A DNA stretch of 64,000 bases, taken from Vreelandella sp031769195. GTDB taxonomy: Bacteria; Pseudomonadota; Gammaproteobacteria; Pseudomonadales; Halomonadaceae. A program made the translations under genes and the position numbers. A model generated the notes under the pieces. That model made no database searches. It saw only the letters and a program-made list of their open reading frames with translations, and had not been told where the DNA came from. Positions 24,369-32,493 of this stretch are shown here, in pieces. The stretch's first letter is position 1. Every line of letters starts with the position of its first letter. The DNA lies in contig NZ_JAVHNP010000003.1 in the NCBI RefSeq assembly GCF_031769195.1, forward strand, positions 186,001 to 250,000. The letters are read 5' to 3'.

Positions 24369-25055
24369 ATGACAGCCAAATCTAACGCTTCTTCGTCCTC
24401 TTCCACGCGACGTGGTCGCAAAAACGATCCTGAGTCGGTCCAGGCCGATATTCTGGCGGTCGCGACTCGAGAGTTCTCGGAAAAAGGCTTATCAGGGGCG
24501 CGAATTGATGAGATCGCCGAAAAAACGCGTGCCTCAAAGCGTATGATTTACTACTACTTCAAAGATAAAGAGACGCTCTACTTACATACGTTAGAAGCAG
24601 CTTATCAAAAGGTGCGTTTACAAGAAGCGGAGCTGCAACTTAACCACCTCGCGCCTTTAGAAGCACTGAGCCGATTAGTACGTTTTACGTTTTGTCATCA
24701 CGCTAAAAACCCAGACTTCATTCGTCTAGTGATGATTGAAAATATTCATCATGGTCGCTACTTGGCGCAATCGAAGCTGATCCAGTCGCTAAACGCAGGA
24801 GTGATAGATGCCCTCACCAACGTCTATAACCGTGGCGTTGAAGACGGCTGTTTTCGTGAAGGACTCGACCCCCGAGAGCTTCACTGGCTGATTAGCGCGC
24901 TGTCATTTTTTAACGTCTCTAACCAGCACACGTTTTCACGCATTTTCGATTGGAAGCAAACGGCCCCAGAGAATCAGCGCAAATTGGAAGATCATGTCAC
25001 GGATATGGTGATGCGTTACGTCTTACCGGGCGAGCCAGCAATAGCCGAACCATAA
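24369..25055 (+). CDS. TetR-family regulator of the quinate/shikimate operon
   Basis: A 228-residue TetR-type repressor. Residues about 20-70 form the DNA-binding domain: 'DILAVATREFSEKGLSGARIDEIAEKTRASKRMIYYYFKDKETLY', with the YYYF recognition helix end. Residues about 90-215 match the TetR C-terminal ligand domain seen in AcrR-like and aromatic-pathway members. It is divergent from dctPQM-quiC-aroE, and a GTAC-N6-GTAC inverted repeat lies between. Ligand is probably quinate, shikimate or an intermediate. The Ser-rich first 15 residues are not conserved. Confidence 0.85.
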   Translation: MTAKSNASSSSSTRRGRKNDPESVQADILAVATREFSEKGLSGARIDEIAEKTRASKRMIYYYFKDKETLYLHTLEAAYQKVRLQEAELQLNHLAPLEALSRLVRFTFCHHAKNPDFIRLVMIENIHHGRYLAQSKLIQSLNAGVIDALTNVYNRGVEDGCFREGLDPRELHWLISALSFFNVSNQHTFSRIFDWKQTAPENQRKLEDHVTDMVMRYVLPGEPAIAEP

Positions 25056-25121
25056 TAAGCACCGTTATCGCCCGTCCTTAATTTTTGGTTGCCTGATAGG
25101 CAGAGGTCTCTTTAGCCTATA

Positions 25122-25136
25122 GTTCGAAGAGCGAAC
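25122..25136. promoter_or_regulatory. PcaR-type operator C (before pcaB)
   Basis: GTTCGAAGAGCGAAC, a perfect GTTCG-N5-CGAAC palindrome, 112 bases before the pcaB ATG. Confidence 0.75.
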
Positions 25137-25248
25137 ATAAGTACATCTACATTCAGTACATCCCATAGGTGAGCTCAGAACGATTGTCGCTTGGCACGCT
25201 GTTGTTAAGGTCTGTTGCCAAGGTGTTGCTAACGGAGGCCTCGTCGCC

Positions 25249-26589
25249 ATGCCCGCTATGTTTACCAAGTACCCCTTTATGAGCCAGCCAGCCCTGGAGG
25301 CATGCGATGAAACCGCCATGCTCAAGGCCATGCTGGCTTTTGAGTTAGCCCTAGCCGATGTACAAGAAGCCAGTGGGGCAATCCCCCACGGTATTAGTCA
25401 GCAAATGCGGCAACACTTAGCGCATGCTTCCTTTAACGCGACCGATATCGCGGAAGGCATTGCCAGTGGTGGCAATGTGGCGATTCCTTTCGTAAAACAG
25501 GGGCGTGCACTGCTCCCGAACGAGTTAAAGCGCTACTGGCATCAAGGGGCGACTAGCCAAGATGTGGTGGATTCGGCGCTGATGCTTCTGCTGAAGCCAC
25601 GCCTAACTGCGCTGAATGAATTACTACTGCGCTGTCGTTCGGCAGCGCTGGCGCTGATGGACACCCATACGGATACCGTGATGGTGGGGCGCACGCTAAT
25701 GCAGCAGGCGCTACCGATCACCTTTGGGGTAAAGGTGGCTCACTGGGCGGTGGGGTTAGAGCAAGCGCGGCGACGCTTATTCACCGTAGAGCTGCCCGTG
25801 CAGTTTGGCGGCGCTGTTGGGGTGCACTCTGGTTGGGAGGCCTTTGGGCTTAACTGGATGGATACATTAGCTGAGCGGCTAGGTTTGGTATCGCCCGTTC
25901 TTCCCTGGCATACCGACCGCTATCCTATTCATGCTCTCGGTACGGCATTGGATGCCGTTGCCGGTGCGGCTGAAAAAATCGCCTTGGACGTATCGCTGCT
26001 CACACAAACTGAGGTCGGCGAAGTGGCCGAGCCTTCAGCGCCGGGAATGGGGGAGTCTTCCTCCATGCCCCATAAGCGTAATCCAGTGCGCTGCGCCATG
26101 ATTCGAAGCGCCGCGCGTCAAGTGCATGGCCATACAAGCGTTTTGGTCAATGCCACTGCTCAGCCCTTAGAACGAGGGCTAGGGGAGTGGCATGCAGAGT
26201 GGGCGCCACTCATCGAAAGCGCTTTGCTGGTAGAGGGTGCGTTGGCGCAAGTGGCCGTGTTGCTGGAGGGGTTAGACGTGTCTCCTGACAACATGCAGCG
26301 CAACCTAGCGACCACAGGCGGAGGGATTATGGCAGAGCCTGTGGCGCGTCTTTTGACACCTCATTTGGGATCTGATGCGGCTAAAACAGTGAGCGCAGCG
26401 GCGGCGGAAACCTCCCGCCGTGAGGGGCGCCCCTATGCTGATGTACTGATCGATGTGCTCGCTGAGTCTCCCGAGCTCACCAACCAAATTGATACCACCG
26501 CGCTGCGACAGGCGTGTGACCCTGCTTTATACCTTGGTAGCAGCAAGCAGCAGGTGGTGCGTGCTCGTCAATGGCTGGTTTCTGTGTAA
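25249..26589 (+). CDS. pcaB: 3-carboxy-cis,cis-muconate cycloisomerase
   Basis: A 446-residue member of the fumarase/aspartase superfamily. It closes 3-carboxymuconate, the product of PcaHG, to 4-carboxymuconolactone. The superfamily signature is GSSSMPHKRNP preceded by 'EPSAPGMGE', near residues 265-280. 'GATSQDVVDSALM' is the second active-site region. Length fits PcaB (about 450). GGAGG ten bases upstream supports the ATG. Unlike the rest of the pca genes, it has its own operator and promoter, and ends 186 bases before pcaI. Confidence 0.94.
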   Translation: MPAMFTKYPFMSQPALEACDETAMLKAMLAFELALADVQEASGAIPHGISQQMRQHLAHASFNATDIAEGIASGGNVAIPFVKQGRALLPNELKRYWHQGATSQDVVDSALMLLLKPRLTALNELLLRCRSAALALMDTHTDTVMVGRTLMQQALPITFGVKVAHWAVGLEQARRRLFTVELPVQFGGAVGVHSGWEAFGLNWMDTLAERLGLVSPVLPWHTDRYPIHALGTALDAVAGAAEKIALDVSLLTQTEVGEVAEPSAPGMGESSSMPHKRNPVRCAMIRSAARQVHGHTSVLVNATAQPLERGLGEWHAEWAPLIESALLVEGALAQVAVLLEGLDVSPDNMQRNLATTGGGIMAEPVARLLTPHLGSDAAKTVSAAAAETSRREGRPYADVLIDVLAESPELTNQIDTTALRQACDPALYLGSSKQQVVRARQWLVSV

Positions 26590-26697
26590 GTGTTTGTTTG
26601 TAAATTTTTTTTAACCGCCGAATGTAAAGTTTGAATGTTTCTGTTGTGTTGAGAGGCTCCGCCGCTATTTGACCCCATAGGTGTTCAGCAGTAACTT

Positions 26698-26731
26698 GTT
26701 CGTATAAAGAATCTGTGTTCGTCTGACGAAC
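26698..26731. promoter_or_regulatory. PcaR-type operator D with upstream half-site (before pcaI)
   Basis: GTTCGTCTGACGAAC at 26717-26731 is a perfect palindrome, 44 bases before the pcaI ATG. A GTTCG half-site starts at 26698, exactly 19 bases before the palindrome's left arm. A palindrome plus a third repeat resembles the three-repeat operators described for PcaU and PobR of Acinetobacter, though the spacing here is my own reading. Confidence 0.72.
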
Positions 26732-26775
26732 AAATACCGACAAGTATGGCAACGACCAGCTAAGAGGCATCCATC

Positions 26776-27594
26776 ATGGCCGAGTTTCTCAGCTTGCATG
26801 ACGCGGTAGCGCGCTACGTTGAAGACGGCGCTACCGTCGCCATGGAAGGCTTTACCCACCTGATTCCTTTTGCGGCAGGTCACGAAGTGATCCGTCAGAA
26901 AAAGCGTGACCTAACGCTGATTCGCATGACCCCCGATATTATTTACGATCAAATGATTGGTGCGGGTTGTGCCAAAAAGGTCATCTTCTCATGGGGCGGG
27001 AATCCCGGTGTCGGCTCGCTGCATCGCCTGCGAGATGCGGTTGAGAAAGGCTGGCCATGCAAGATCGAGATCCTGGAACATAGCCACGCGGCGATGGCCT
27101 GCGCCTTTGAAGCGGGGGCGGCAGGATTACCGCTAGCGGTATTCCGTGGCTACATCGGCAGTGAGCTGCCCAGCGTTAACGACCAAATCAAGTTCATCGA
27201 ATGCCCGTTCACCGGTGAGCGCTTAGCCGCAGTGCCATCGGTGCGCCCAGATGTCTCCATCATCCACGCTCAGCGGGCGGATCGCCAAGGCAATGTACTG
27301 GTAGAAGGCATTGTTGGCGTACAAAAAGAAGCAGTACTCGCCGCCAAGCACAGCATCGTCACGGTTGAAGAAATTGTCGATGACCTAGGGGCGACCCCCA
27401 ATGCCTGTGTGATTCCCAGCTGGGCCATCAGCGCCGTCGCGGTCGCCGAAAAAGGTGCGCTACCTTCCTACACCCATGGCTACTACGGTCGCAGCAACCG
27501 CTTCTATAAAGAGTGGGATGCCATTGCCCGCGACCGCGACACCTTTACCCAGTGGCTTGATGACAACGTCTTTAATGCAGGAGGCCAAGCCTGA
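26776..27594 (+). CDS. pcaI: 3-oxoadipate CoA-transferase, alpha subunit (CatI type)
   Basis: A 272-residue class I CoA-transferase subunit. With PcaJ it moves CoA from succinyl-CoA to 3-oxoadipate. The N-terminal 'YVEDGATVAMEGFTHLIPFAAGHEVIRQ' is the CoA-binding region. It resembles the glutaconate-CoA-transferase-like CatI/PcaI form rather than the shorter PcaI of about 230 residues. It is the first gene of pcaIJ-F-(DC)-H-G and ends with a one-base overlap with pcaJ. Confidence 0.93.
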   Translation: MAEFLSLHDAVARYVEDGATVAMEGFTHLIPFAAGHEVIRQKKRDLTLIRMTPDIIYDQMIGAGCAKKVIFSWGGNPGVGSLHRLRDAVEKGWPCKIEILEHSHAAMACAFEAGAAGLPLAVFRGYIGSELPSVNDQIKFIECPFTGERLAAVPSVRPDVSIIHAQRADRQGNVLVEGIVGVQKEAVLAAKHSIVTVEEIVDDLGATPNACVIPSWAISAVAVAEKGALPSYTHGYYGRSNRFYKEWDAIARDRDTFTQWLDDNVFNAGGQA

Positions 27595-28367
27595 TGAGTC
27601 TGGAATATACCTCTTCTGAAATGATGTCGGTCACCGCAGCGCGAGCGCTTGAAAACGGCATGACCTGTTTTGTCGGCATCGGCCTGCCTTCTGAAGCTGC
27701 GAATTTGGCGCGTTTGACTCACGCCCCTGATGTGGTGCTGATTTATGAGTCCGGCACATTGCAAACTAAGCCCGATACACTGCCACTCTCCATCGGTGAC
27801 GGTGAGCTGTGTGAATCAGCCCTGACCACCGTGGCGGTGCCAGAGATGTTCCGATACTGGCTGCAGGGCGGCAAAATCGATGTGGGCTTCTTGGGCACCG
27901 CACAAATTGACCGCTTTGCTAACCTGAACACGACGCTTATTGGTGATTACAAAGCGCCTAAAGTGCGCCTGCCGGGCGGCGGTGGAGCACCGGAAATCGC
28001 CACCAACGCCGGTGAAGTGTTTATCACCCTGAAACACTCCAAGCGCGCCTTTGTGAAAGATGTCGATTTCGTGACTACGCTCGGCTTTGGCCGCGACGGT
28101 AAAGGGCGCGACAACGTGCCTAATATTGGTAAAGGCCCGACTCGGGTGATCACTGATCTATGCGTGATGAAGCCTGACCCAGACACCAAAGAGCTGGTCG
28201 TCGTTTCTCTTCACCCAGGCGTGAGCCGTGAAGACGTGATGGATGCGACCGGCTGGGACATTCGCTTTGCCGAGCAGCTTGAGAGCACCCCAGCGCCCAG
28301 TGAAAACGAGCTAACGATTTTGCGCGAGCTCAAAGCCCGCACCGAGCGAGCCCACGCGGGCGCATAA
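27594..28367 (+). CDS. pcaJ: 3-oxoadipate CoA-transferase, beta subunit (CatJ type)
   Basis: A 257-residue partner of PcaI. The catalytic glutamate of class I CoA-transferases is expected in 'LIYESGTLQTKPDTLPLSIGDGEL', which carries the ESG motif. 'KVRLPGGGGAPEIATNAG' is the following glycine-rich loop. The start overlaps the last base of pcaI, so subunits are made together. It is followed 10 bases later by pcaF. Confidence 0.93.
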   Translation: MSLEYTSSEMMSVTAARALENGMTCFVGIGLPSEAANLARLTHAPDVVLIYESGTLQTKPDTLPLSIGDGELCESALTTVAVPEMFRYWLQGGKIDVGFLGTAQIDRFANLNTTLIGDYKAPKVRLPGGGGAPEIATNAGEVFITLKHSKRAFVKDVDFVTTLGFGRDGKGRDNVPNIGKGPTRVITDLCVMKPDPDTKELVVVSLHPGVSREDVMDATGWDIRFAEQLESTPAPSENELTILRELKARTERAHAGA

Positions 28368-28377
28368 GGAGTTTGCT

Positions 28378-29580
28378 ATGAGTGACGTTTATTTATGCCA
28401 CCCCCGCCGCACGGCCATTGGTCGATTTGGCGGCACTCTGGCCAGCGTGCGCCCGGATGATTTCGCCGCAACGATTTTTAAAGCCGTATTAGCGGAAGCG
28501 CCGAATCTTGACCCTGCTGCCATTGAAGAAGTGTTTATGGGCTGTGCCAACCAGGCCGGTGAAGATAACCGCAACGTGGCGCGTATGTCGTCGCTGTTGG
28601 CGGGCATCCCCACCTCAGTCCCTGGCACCACGATGAACCGCTTGTGCGGATCAGGGATGGATGCCGTCGGCACCGCCTTTCGCGCCATTAAAGCCGGTGA
28701 GATGGAGCTGGCGCTGGCAGGCGGTGTGGAGTCCATGTCCCGGGCGCCCTTCGTGATGGGCAAGGCCGATAGCGCCTTCGCCCGCAGTCAAAAGCTTGAA
28801 GATACCACCATTGGCTGGCGCTTAATCAACCCGCTGATGAAGAAAGCGTTTGGGGTCGATTCCATGCCGGAAACGGCAGAAAACGTCGCCGAGCAGTTCA
28901 ACATCTCCCGTGAAGATCAGGACGCCTTTGCGCTGCGCTCCCAGCAGAAAGCCGCGGCTGCCCAACAGGCTGGCCGTTTTGCCCAAGAGATCACGGCTAT
29001 TGAGATCCCTCGCCGCAAGCAGGAGCCGCTGATCTTTGATACCGATGAGCACCTGCGGGAAACCACCCTGGAAAAACTCGCTGGCCTGCCCACGCCTTTC
29101 CGTGAGGGTGGCAGCGTGACTGCTGGTAACGCATCAGGCGTTAATGACGGCGCGGCGGCGATGCTTGTCGCCAGCGAAGCCGCGGTTAAACAGCACGGGC
29201 TAACGCCGATGGCGAAAATCATCGGCATGGCCACTGCGGGTGTGGAGCCGCGCATTATGGGCTACGGTCCGGTACCGGCGGTGCAAAAACTGCTTAAGCG
29301 TACCGGTATCTCGATGGATGAGATCGATGTATTCGAGTTCAACGAAGCATTCGCTGCTCAGGCGCTGGCCTGTATGCGCGACTTGGGCCTTAAAGACGAC
29401 GACCCTCGGGTGAACCCCAACGGCGGCGCGATTGCCCTGGGGCACCCGCTGGGCATGTCCGGTGCGCGTCTATTAATGACCGCCGCCCATGAGCTGCAAA
29501 ATAGTGGCAAGCGCTACGCGTTGTGCACCATGTGTGTGGGTGTGGGCCAAGGTATCGCCACGCTGATTGAGCGCGCTTAA
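28378..29580 (+). CDS. pcaF: 3-oxoadipyl-CoA thiolase
   Basis: A 400-residue thiolase, usual length. It cleaves 3-oxoadipyl-CoA to succinyl-CoA and acetyl-CoA, the final step of the pathway. Active-site Cys is in 'NRLCGSGMDA' near residue 90. The second set is 'FNEAFAAQ', 'NPNGGAIALGHPLGMSGAR' with the catalytic His, and 'CTMCVGVGQG' with the second Cys. GGAG lies before the ATG. Context in the pca operon makes PcaF much more likely than a general acetyl-CoA acetyltransferase. Confidence 0.95.
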   Translation: MSDVYLCHPRRTAIGRFGGTLASVRPDDFAATIFKAVLAEAPNLDPAAIEEVFMGCANQAGEDNRNVARMSSLLAGIPTSVPGTTMNRLCGSGMDAVGTAFRAIKAGEMELALAGGVESMSRAPFVMGKADSAFARSQKLEDTTIGWRLINPLMKKAFGVDSMPETAENVAEQFNISREDQDAFALRSQQKAAAAQQAGRFAQEITAIEIPRRKQEPLIFDTDEHLRETTLEKLAGLPTPFREGGSVTAGNASGVNDGAAAMLVASEAAVKQHGLTPMAKIIGMATAGVEPRIMGYGPVPAVQKLLKRTGISMDEIDVFEFNEAFAAQALACMRDLGLKDDDPRVNPNGGAIALGHPLGMSGARLLMTAAHELQNSGKRYALCTMCVGVGQGIATLIERA

Positions 29581-29591
29581 CGGAGGCAGGC

Positions 29592-30761
29592 ATGGCATTT
29601 CACACAATCAACGGCCGCAGCGTGGCCTATCGGCTGCTCGGCGCTGAAAGCAATCCACTGGTGGTGCTGGCGCACCCGTTGGGTATGAGCCAAGCGGTAT
29701 GGGATGACGTTATCCCCGCGCTGCTTTCCCGCTATCGGGTGCTGACCTGGGATCTGCCCGGTCACGGCGCTAGCCAAGCGGTCAGCGGTGCGAAGATCAC
29801 TCCCGCGGATTTGGCCGCTGAAGCCTTAGCGCTGGTAGAACTTGCGGGCGCGCAGCGCTTCCACTTTGCCGGCACCTCAATCGGTGGCGTGGTCGGCCAG
29901 CAGTTAATTGCCGAGCACAGCGAGCGCCTGCTTTCCACCACGCTGACCAACACCGGCGCGGTGATCGGCAATCCGGATCTCTGGAATACCCGCGCAGGCC
30001 GGGTGCGCCAAGAAGGCTTGGCAGCGATGTCTCAAGAGATCGTGCCCCGCTGGTTTGCCCCAGCGGCCTTTGAGGCAAGCCCGGCGCTAAAAGCGGGGTG
30101 GTGTACTCAGATGGGCCGTGGCGATGACGAGTCCTACGCCCAGCTGTGTGAAATGCTTGGCCGCGATACCTTTACTGGCAAGCTCGCAGGTAAGAACACG
30201 AAAGTGCAGCTGTTTGGCAGCAGCGAAGATATGGCCACACCGCCCGCCACGCTGGAAGCCCTAGCGGCAGAGCTTGATGACGCAGCGCTGGAGATTTTTG
30301 ACGGCGTGGGCCATGTGCCCTCGGTGGAAGCCCCAGCGCTATTCGCCGAGAATTTGCTCGCGGTTTTGGCGACTGATTTAGGTGACGTGGCCAACCAAGG
30401 CGTGGCCTACGCCACTGGCCTGGAAACCCGCAAGCAGGTATTGGGAGAAGAACATGTGGCACGCTCCACCGCCAACGCCAACAGCCTGGATGCCCCCTTC
30501 CAACAGATGATTACCCGCCTGGCCTGGGGCGAGCTGTGGAGCAACGACGATCTCACTCGCCGTGAGCGCAGCATGATCACCACCGGGATTCTCGCTGCCC
30601 TCGGCCGCGAAGAGCTCACGCTGCACTTAAAAACTGCCAAGCGAATTGGGCTAACAGAAGCCGAGCTGCGTCAGGTGCTGATGCATGTGGCGATTTACGG
30701 CGGCGTTCCGGCGGCCAATCACGCCTTTGCCCTCGCCAAAGAGTTGGGCTGGGGCGAGTAG
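29592..30761 (+). CDS. pcaL: PcaD-PcaC fusion: enol-lactonase and carboxymuconolactone decarboxylase (PcaL type)
   Basis: A 389-residue two-domain enzyme. Residues 1-260 are an alpha/beta hydrolase, 3-oxoadipate enol-lactonase, with the nucleophile Ser96 in GTSIGG, an oxyanion region at 'LAHPLGMS' and the catalytic His in 'DGVGHVPSVE'. Residues about 265-389 are 4-carboxymuconolactone decarboxylase: 'TRRERSMITTGILAALGREELTLH' and 'LMHVAIYGGVPAANHAFALAKE'. The domain order D-C means the lactone passes from the second domain to the first. Fusions of this type are known in actinobacteria and some proteobacteria. Confidence 0.93.
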   Translation: MAFHTINGRSVAYRLLGAESNPLVVLAHPLGMSQAVWDDVIPALLSRYRVLTWDLPGHGASQAVSGAKITPADLAAEALALVELAGAQRFHFAGTSIGGVVGQQLIAEHSERLLSTTLTNTGAVIGNPDLWNTRAGRVRQEGLAAMSQEIVPRWFAPAAFEASPALKAGWCTQMGRGDDESYAQLCEMLGRDTFTGKLAGKNTKVQLFGSSEDMATPPATLEALAAELDDAALEIFDGVGHVPSVEAPALFAENLLAVLATDLGDVANQGVAYATGLETRKQVLGEEHVARSTANANSLDAPFQQMITRLAWGELWSNDDLTRRERSMITTGILAALGREELTLHLKTAKRIGLTEAELRQVLMHVAIYGGVPAANHAFALAKELGWGE

Positions 30762-30793
30762 CGAATCAATATAATAGATAAGAGGTAAGGGCG

Positions 30794-31525
30794 ATGACCC
30801 ACGATAACAAACGCTTTGTGGCCCGCGACCGCAACTGGCATCCGCCTGCCTACGCGCCGGGTTATAAAACCTCGGTCGCGCGTTCCCCCCAGCAGGCGCT
30901 GGTGAGTATGCAGCAGCCCACGGCGTCCGAGTTGACCGGCCCAGATTTTAGCCACCTGCGCATGGGCCCCCACGATAACGATCTGCTGCTGAACTTCCGC
31001 CAGGACCCAAGCCAAGGCGGGCTACCCCAGGGTGAGCGGATTATCATGTTTGGCCGGGTGGTCGATCAGTTCGGCAAGCCTATTCCACACACTCTGGTGG
31101 AAATGTGGCAGGCCAACGCGGGCGGGCGCTATCGCCATAAAAACGATAAGTACCTAGCACCGCTAGACCCTAACTTTGGCGGTGTAGGTCGCTGCCTGAC
31201 CGATGAACAGGGCTTTTACCGTTTCCGTACTATCAAGCCCGGCCCCTACCCGTGGCCCAACGATATGAATAGCTGGCGGCCTGCGCATATTCACGTCTCA
31301 GTCACCGGTCCTTCAATCTCTACCCGTTTAATCACCCAGATGTACTTTGAAGGCGACCCGCTGATTCCCCTCTGTCCCATCGTGCATACGCTAAAAGACC
31401 CGCTTGCGGTTGAGACGATGATTGGGCGGCTTGATATGGCCCACAGCAAGCCGATGGACTGTCTCGCCTATCGGTTTGATGTGGTAGTGCGCGGTGAGCT
31501 GCAAACCTTCTTTGAAAACCAATAA
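30794..31525 (+). CDS. pcaH: Protocatechuate 3,4-dioxygenase, beta subunit
   Basis: A 243-residue subunit carrying the non-haem Fe(III) site that opens the ring of protocatechuate between carbons 3 and 4. Iron ligands are recognisable: Tyr in 'GGRYRHKNDKYLAP', Tyr in 'KPGPYPWPND', and the two His of 'WRPAHIHVSVTG'. The N-terminal 'RDRNWHPPAYAPGYKTSVARSP' is typical of PcaH. It lies 33 bases after pcaL and 13 before pcaG. Confidence 0.95.
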   Translation: MTHDNKRFVARDRNWHPPAYAPGYKTSVARSPQQALVSMQQPTASELTGPDFSHLRMGPHDNDLLLNFRQDPSQGGLPQGERIIMFGRVVDQFGKPIPHTLVEMWQANAGGRYRHKNDKYLAPLDPNFGGVGRCLTDEQGFYRFRTIKPGPYPWPNDMNSWRPAHIHVSVTGPSISTRLITQMYFEGDPLIPLCPIVHTLKDPLAVETMIGRLDMAHSKPMDCLAYRFDVVVRGELQTFFENQ

Positions 31526-31538
31526 GGGCAGGGGATAG

Positions 31539-32174
31539 ATGATGAATCAGCCTAACAGCCAGCCGACCAGCAACCTGCTGCTGCGTGAAACCGCTTCGCA
31601 AACGGCCGGCCCCTATGTGCATATTGGACTTGCCCTCGCTGCGGCTGGCAACCCGGTGCGGGATGAAGAGGTCTGGAACCAGATGGCTAAGCCTGAAGCC
31701 GAGGGCGAGCATATTGAAGTCGTAGGGGTCGTTATCGACGGCAACGGCGATCTAGTCCGCGATGCTTTCGTGGAAGCGTGGCAAGCCGATGCTAACGGCG
31801 ACTACCAGGCCGATTACGACCTGAGCAAGCCGTTCAATAGCTTTGGCCGCACCGCCACCACCTTCGATCACGGTAGTGAATGGTCGTTAACCACCATCAA
31901 ACCCGGCGCGGTAAATCACCCCAGCGGCCAACTCATGGCGCCCCACATTAACCTGACGCTGTTTGCCCGTGGGGTGAACATTCATCTGCAAACGCGGCTC
32001 TATTTTGACGATGAAACGGAAGCGAATGCCCAGTGCCCGGTGCTTTCGCGCATAGAATCACCAGCCCGCCGCAAAACCTTGATCGCCAAGCGTGAAGAAG
32101 TGGATGGCAAGGTGCGTTACCGGCTGGATATCCGGCTACAGGGCGAAGGTGAAACGGTATTTTTTGATTTCTAA
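31539..32174 (+). CDS. pcaG: Protocatechuate 3,4-dioxygenase, alpha subunit
   Basis: A 211-residue partner of PcaH. 'LLLRETASQTAGPYVHIGLA' at the start, 'DAFVEAWQADANGDY' and 'MAPHINLTLFARGVNIHLQTRLYF' are PcaG features; the iron ligands of the beta subunit are not conserved, as expected. It shapes the substrate pocket with PcaH. Last gene of the pca operon, followed by a probable terminator at 32202-32233. Confidence 0.94.
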   Translation: MMNQPNSQPTSNLLLRETASQTAGPYVHIGLALAAAGNPVRDEEVWNQMAKPEAEGEHIEVVGVVIDGNGDLVRDAFVEAWQADANGDYQADYDLSKPFNSFGRTATTFDHGSEWSLTTIKPGAVNHPSGQLMAPHINLTLFARGVNIHLQTRLYFDDETEANAQCPVLSRIESPARRKTLIAKREEVDGKVRYRLDIRLQGEGETVFFDF

Positions 32175-32201
32175 CCTTTTAATAAGGTGAAGGTAGACAA
32201 G

Positions 32202-32233
32202 AAGCGTTGCTCATTACTGGGCAGCGCTTTTTT
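32202..32233 (+). terminator. Probable terminator of the pca operon
   Basis: AAGCGTTGC (32202-32210) pairs imperfectly with GCAGCGCTT (32221-32229), one bulge or mismatch in the stem, followed by a T run. Confidence 0.65.
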
Positions 32234-32266
32234 ATTGGGCTAAGACCATAGTCGGAAGTGTATGTT

Positions 32267-32280
32267 GGGAAAGTCCAATT
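32267..32280. promoter_or_regulatory. Candidate AraC-type regulator site before the TRAP-ALDH operon
   Basis: GGGAAAGTCCAATT, matching 13 of 14 bases with GGAAAAGTCCAATT at 37783-37796 in the promoter region of pobA and its divergent AraC regulator. It is about 210 bases before the TRAP gene, far but possible for an AraC activator. Inferred only from the shared sequence. Confidence 0.4.
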
Positions 32281-32434
32281 TTTTACTGCCAATGTGCCTT
32301 ACCGAATGCACGATGGCGTCGTAACACTGGGGGCCCGGCGTGGGTTTAAAGTAAACGCGCTCTGATGGCGTTTCAGCATAGACGAATGTCGATTAGCTCT
32401 GGTCACTAGAGTGGACTAATCTGGGCTCTTAGGG

Positions 32435-32465
32435 CGAACTAGTATTCGTTATGCGAACTTATAAT
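32435..32465. promoter_or_regulatory. PcaR-type operator E with half-site and -10 (before TRAP-ALDH operon)
   Basis: ATTCGTTATGCGAAC at 32444-32458, one base from the perfect palindrome. A CGAAC half-site at 32435-32439 is 19 bases before the palindrome's right arm. TATAAT at 32460-32465 begins two bases after the palindrome, and no good -35 is seen, as expected for an activated promoter. Confidence 0.7.
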
Positions 32466-32493
32466 AATCTAACAAAAGTCCTGGAGTATCCCC

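Larger units (their letters stand above)
32175..32493. other. Regulatory gap between pcaG and the second TRAP operon
   Basis: No gene is seen. From left to right the 319 bases hold a probable terminator for the pca operon (32202-32233), a 14-base motif shared with the pobA promoter (32267-32280), and a PcaR-type palindrome (32444-32458) with an extra half-site and a TATAAT at 32460-32465 just before the TRAP gene at 32494. Each is listed separately. Confidence 0.7.
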
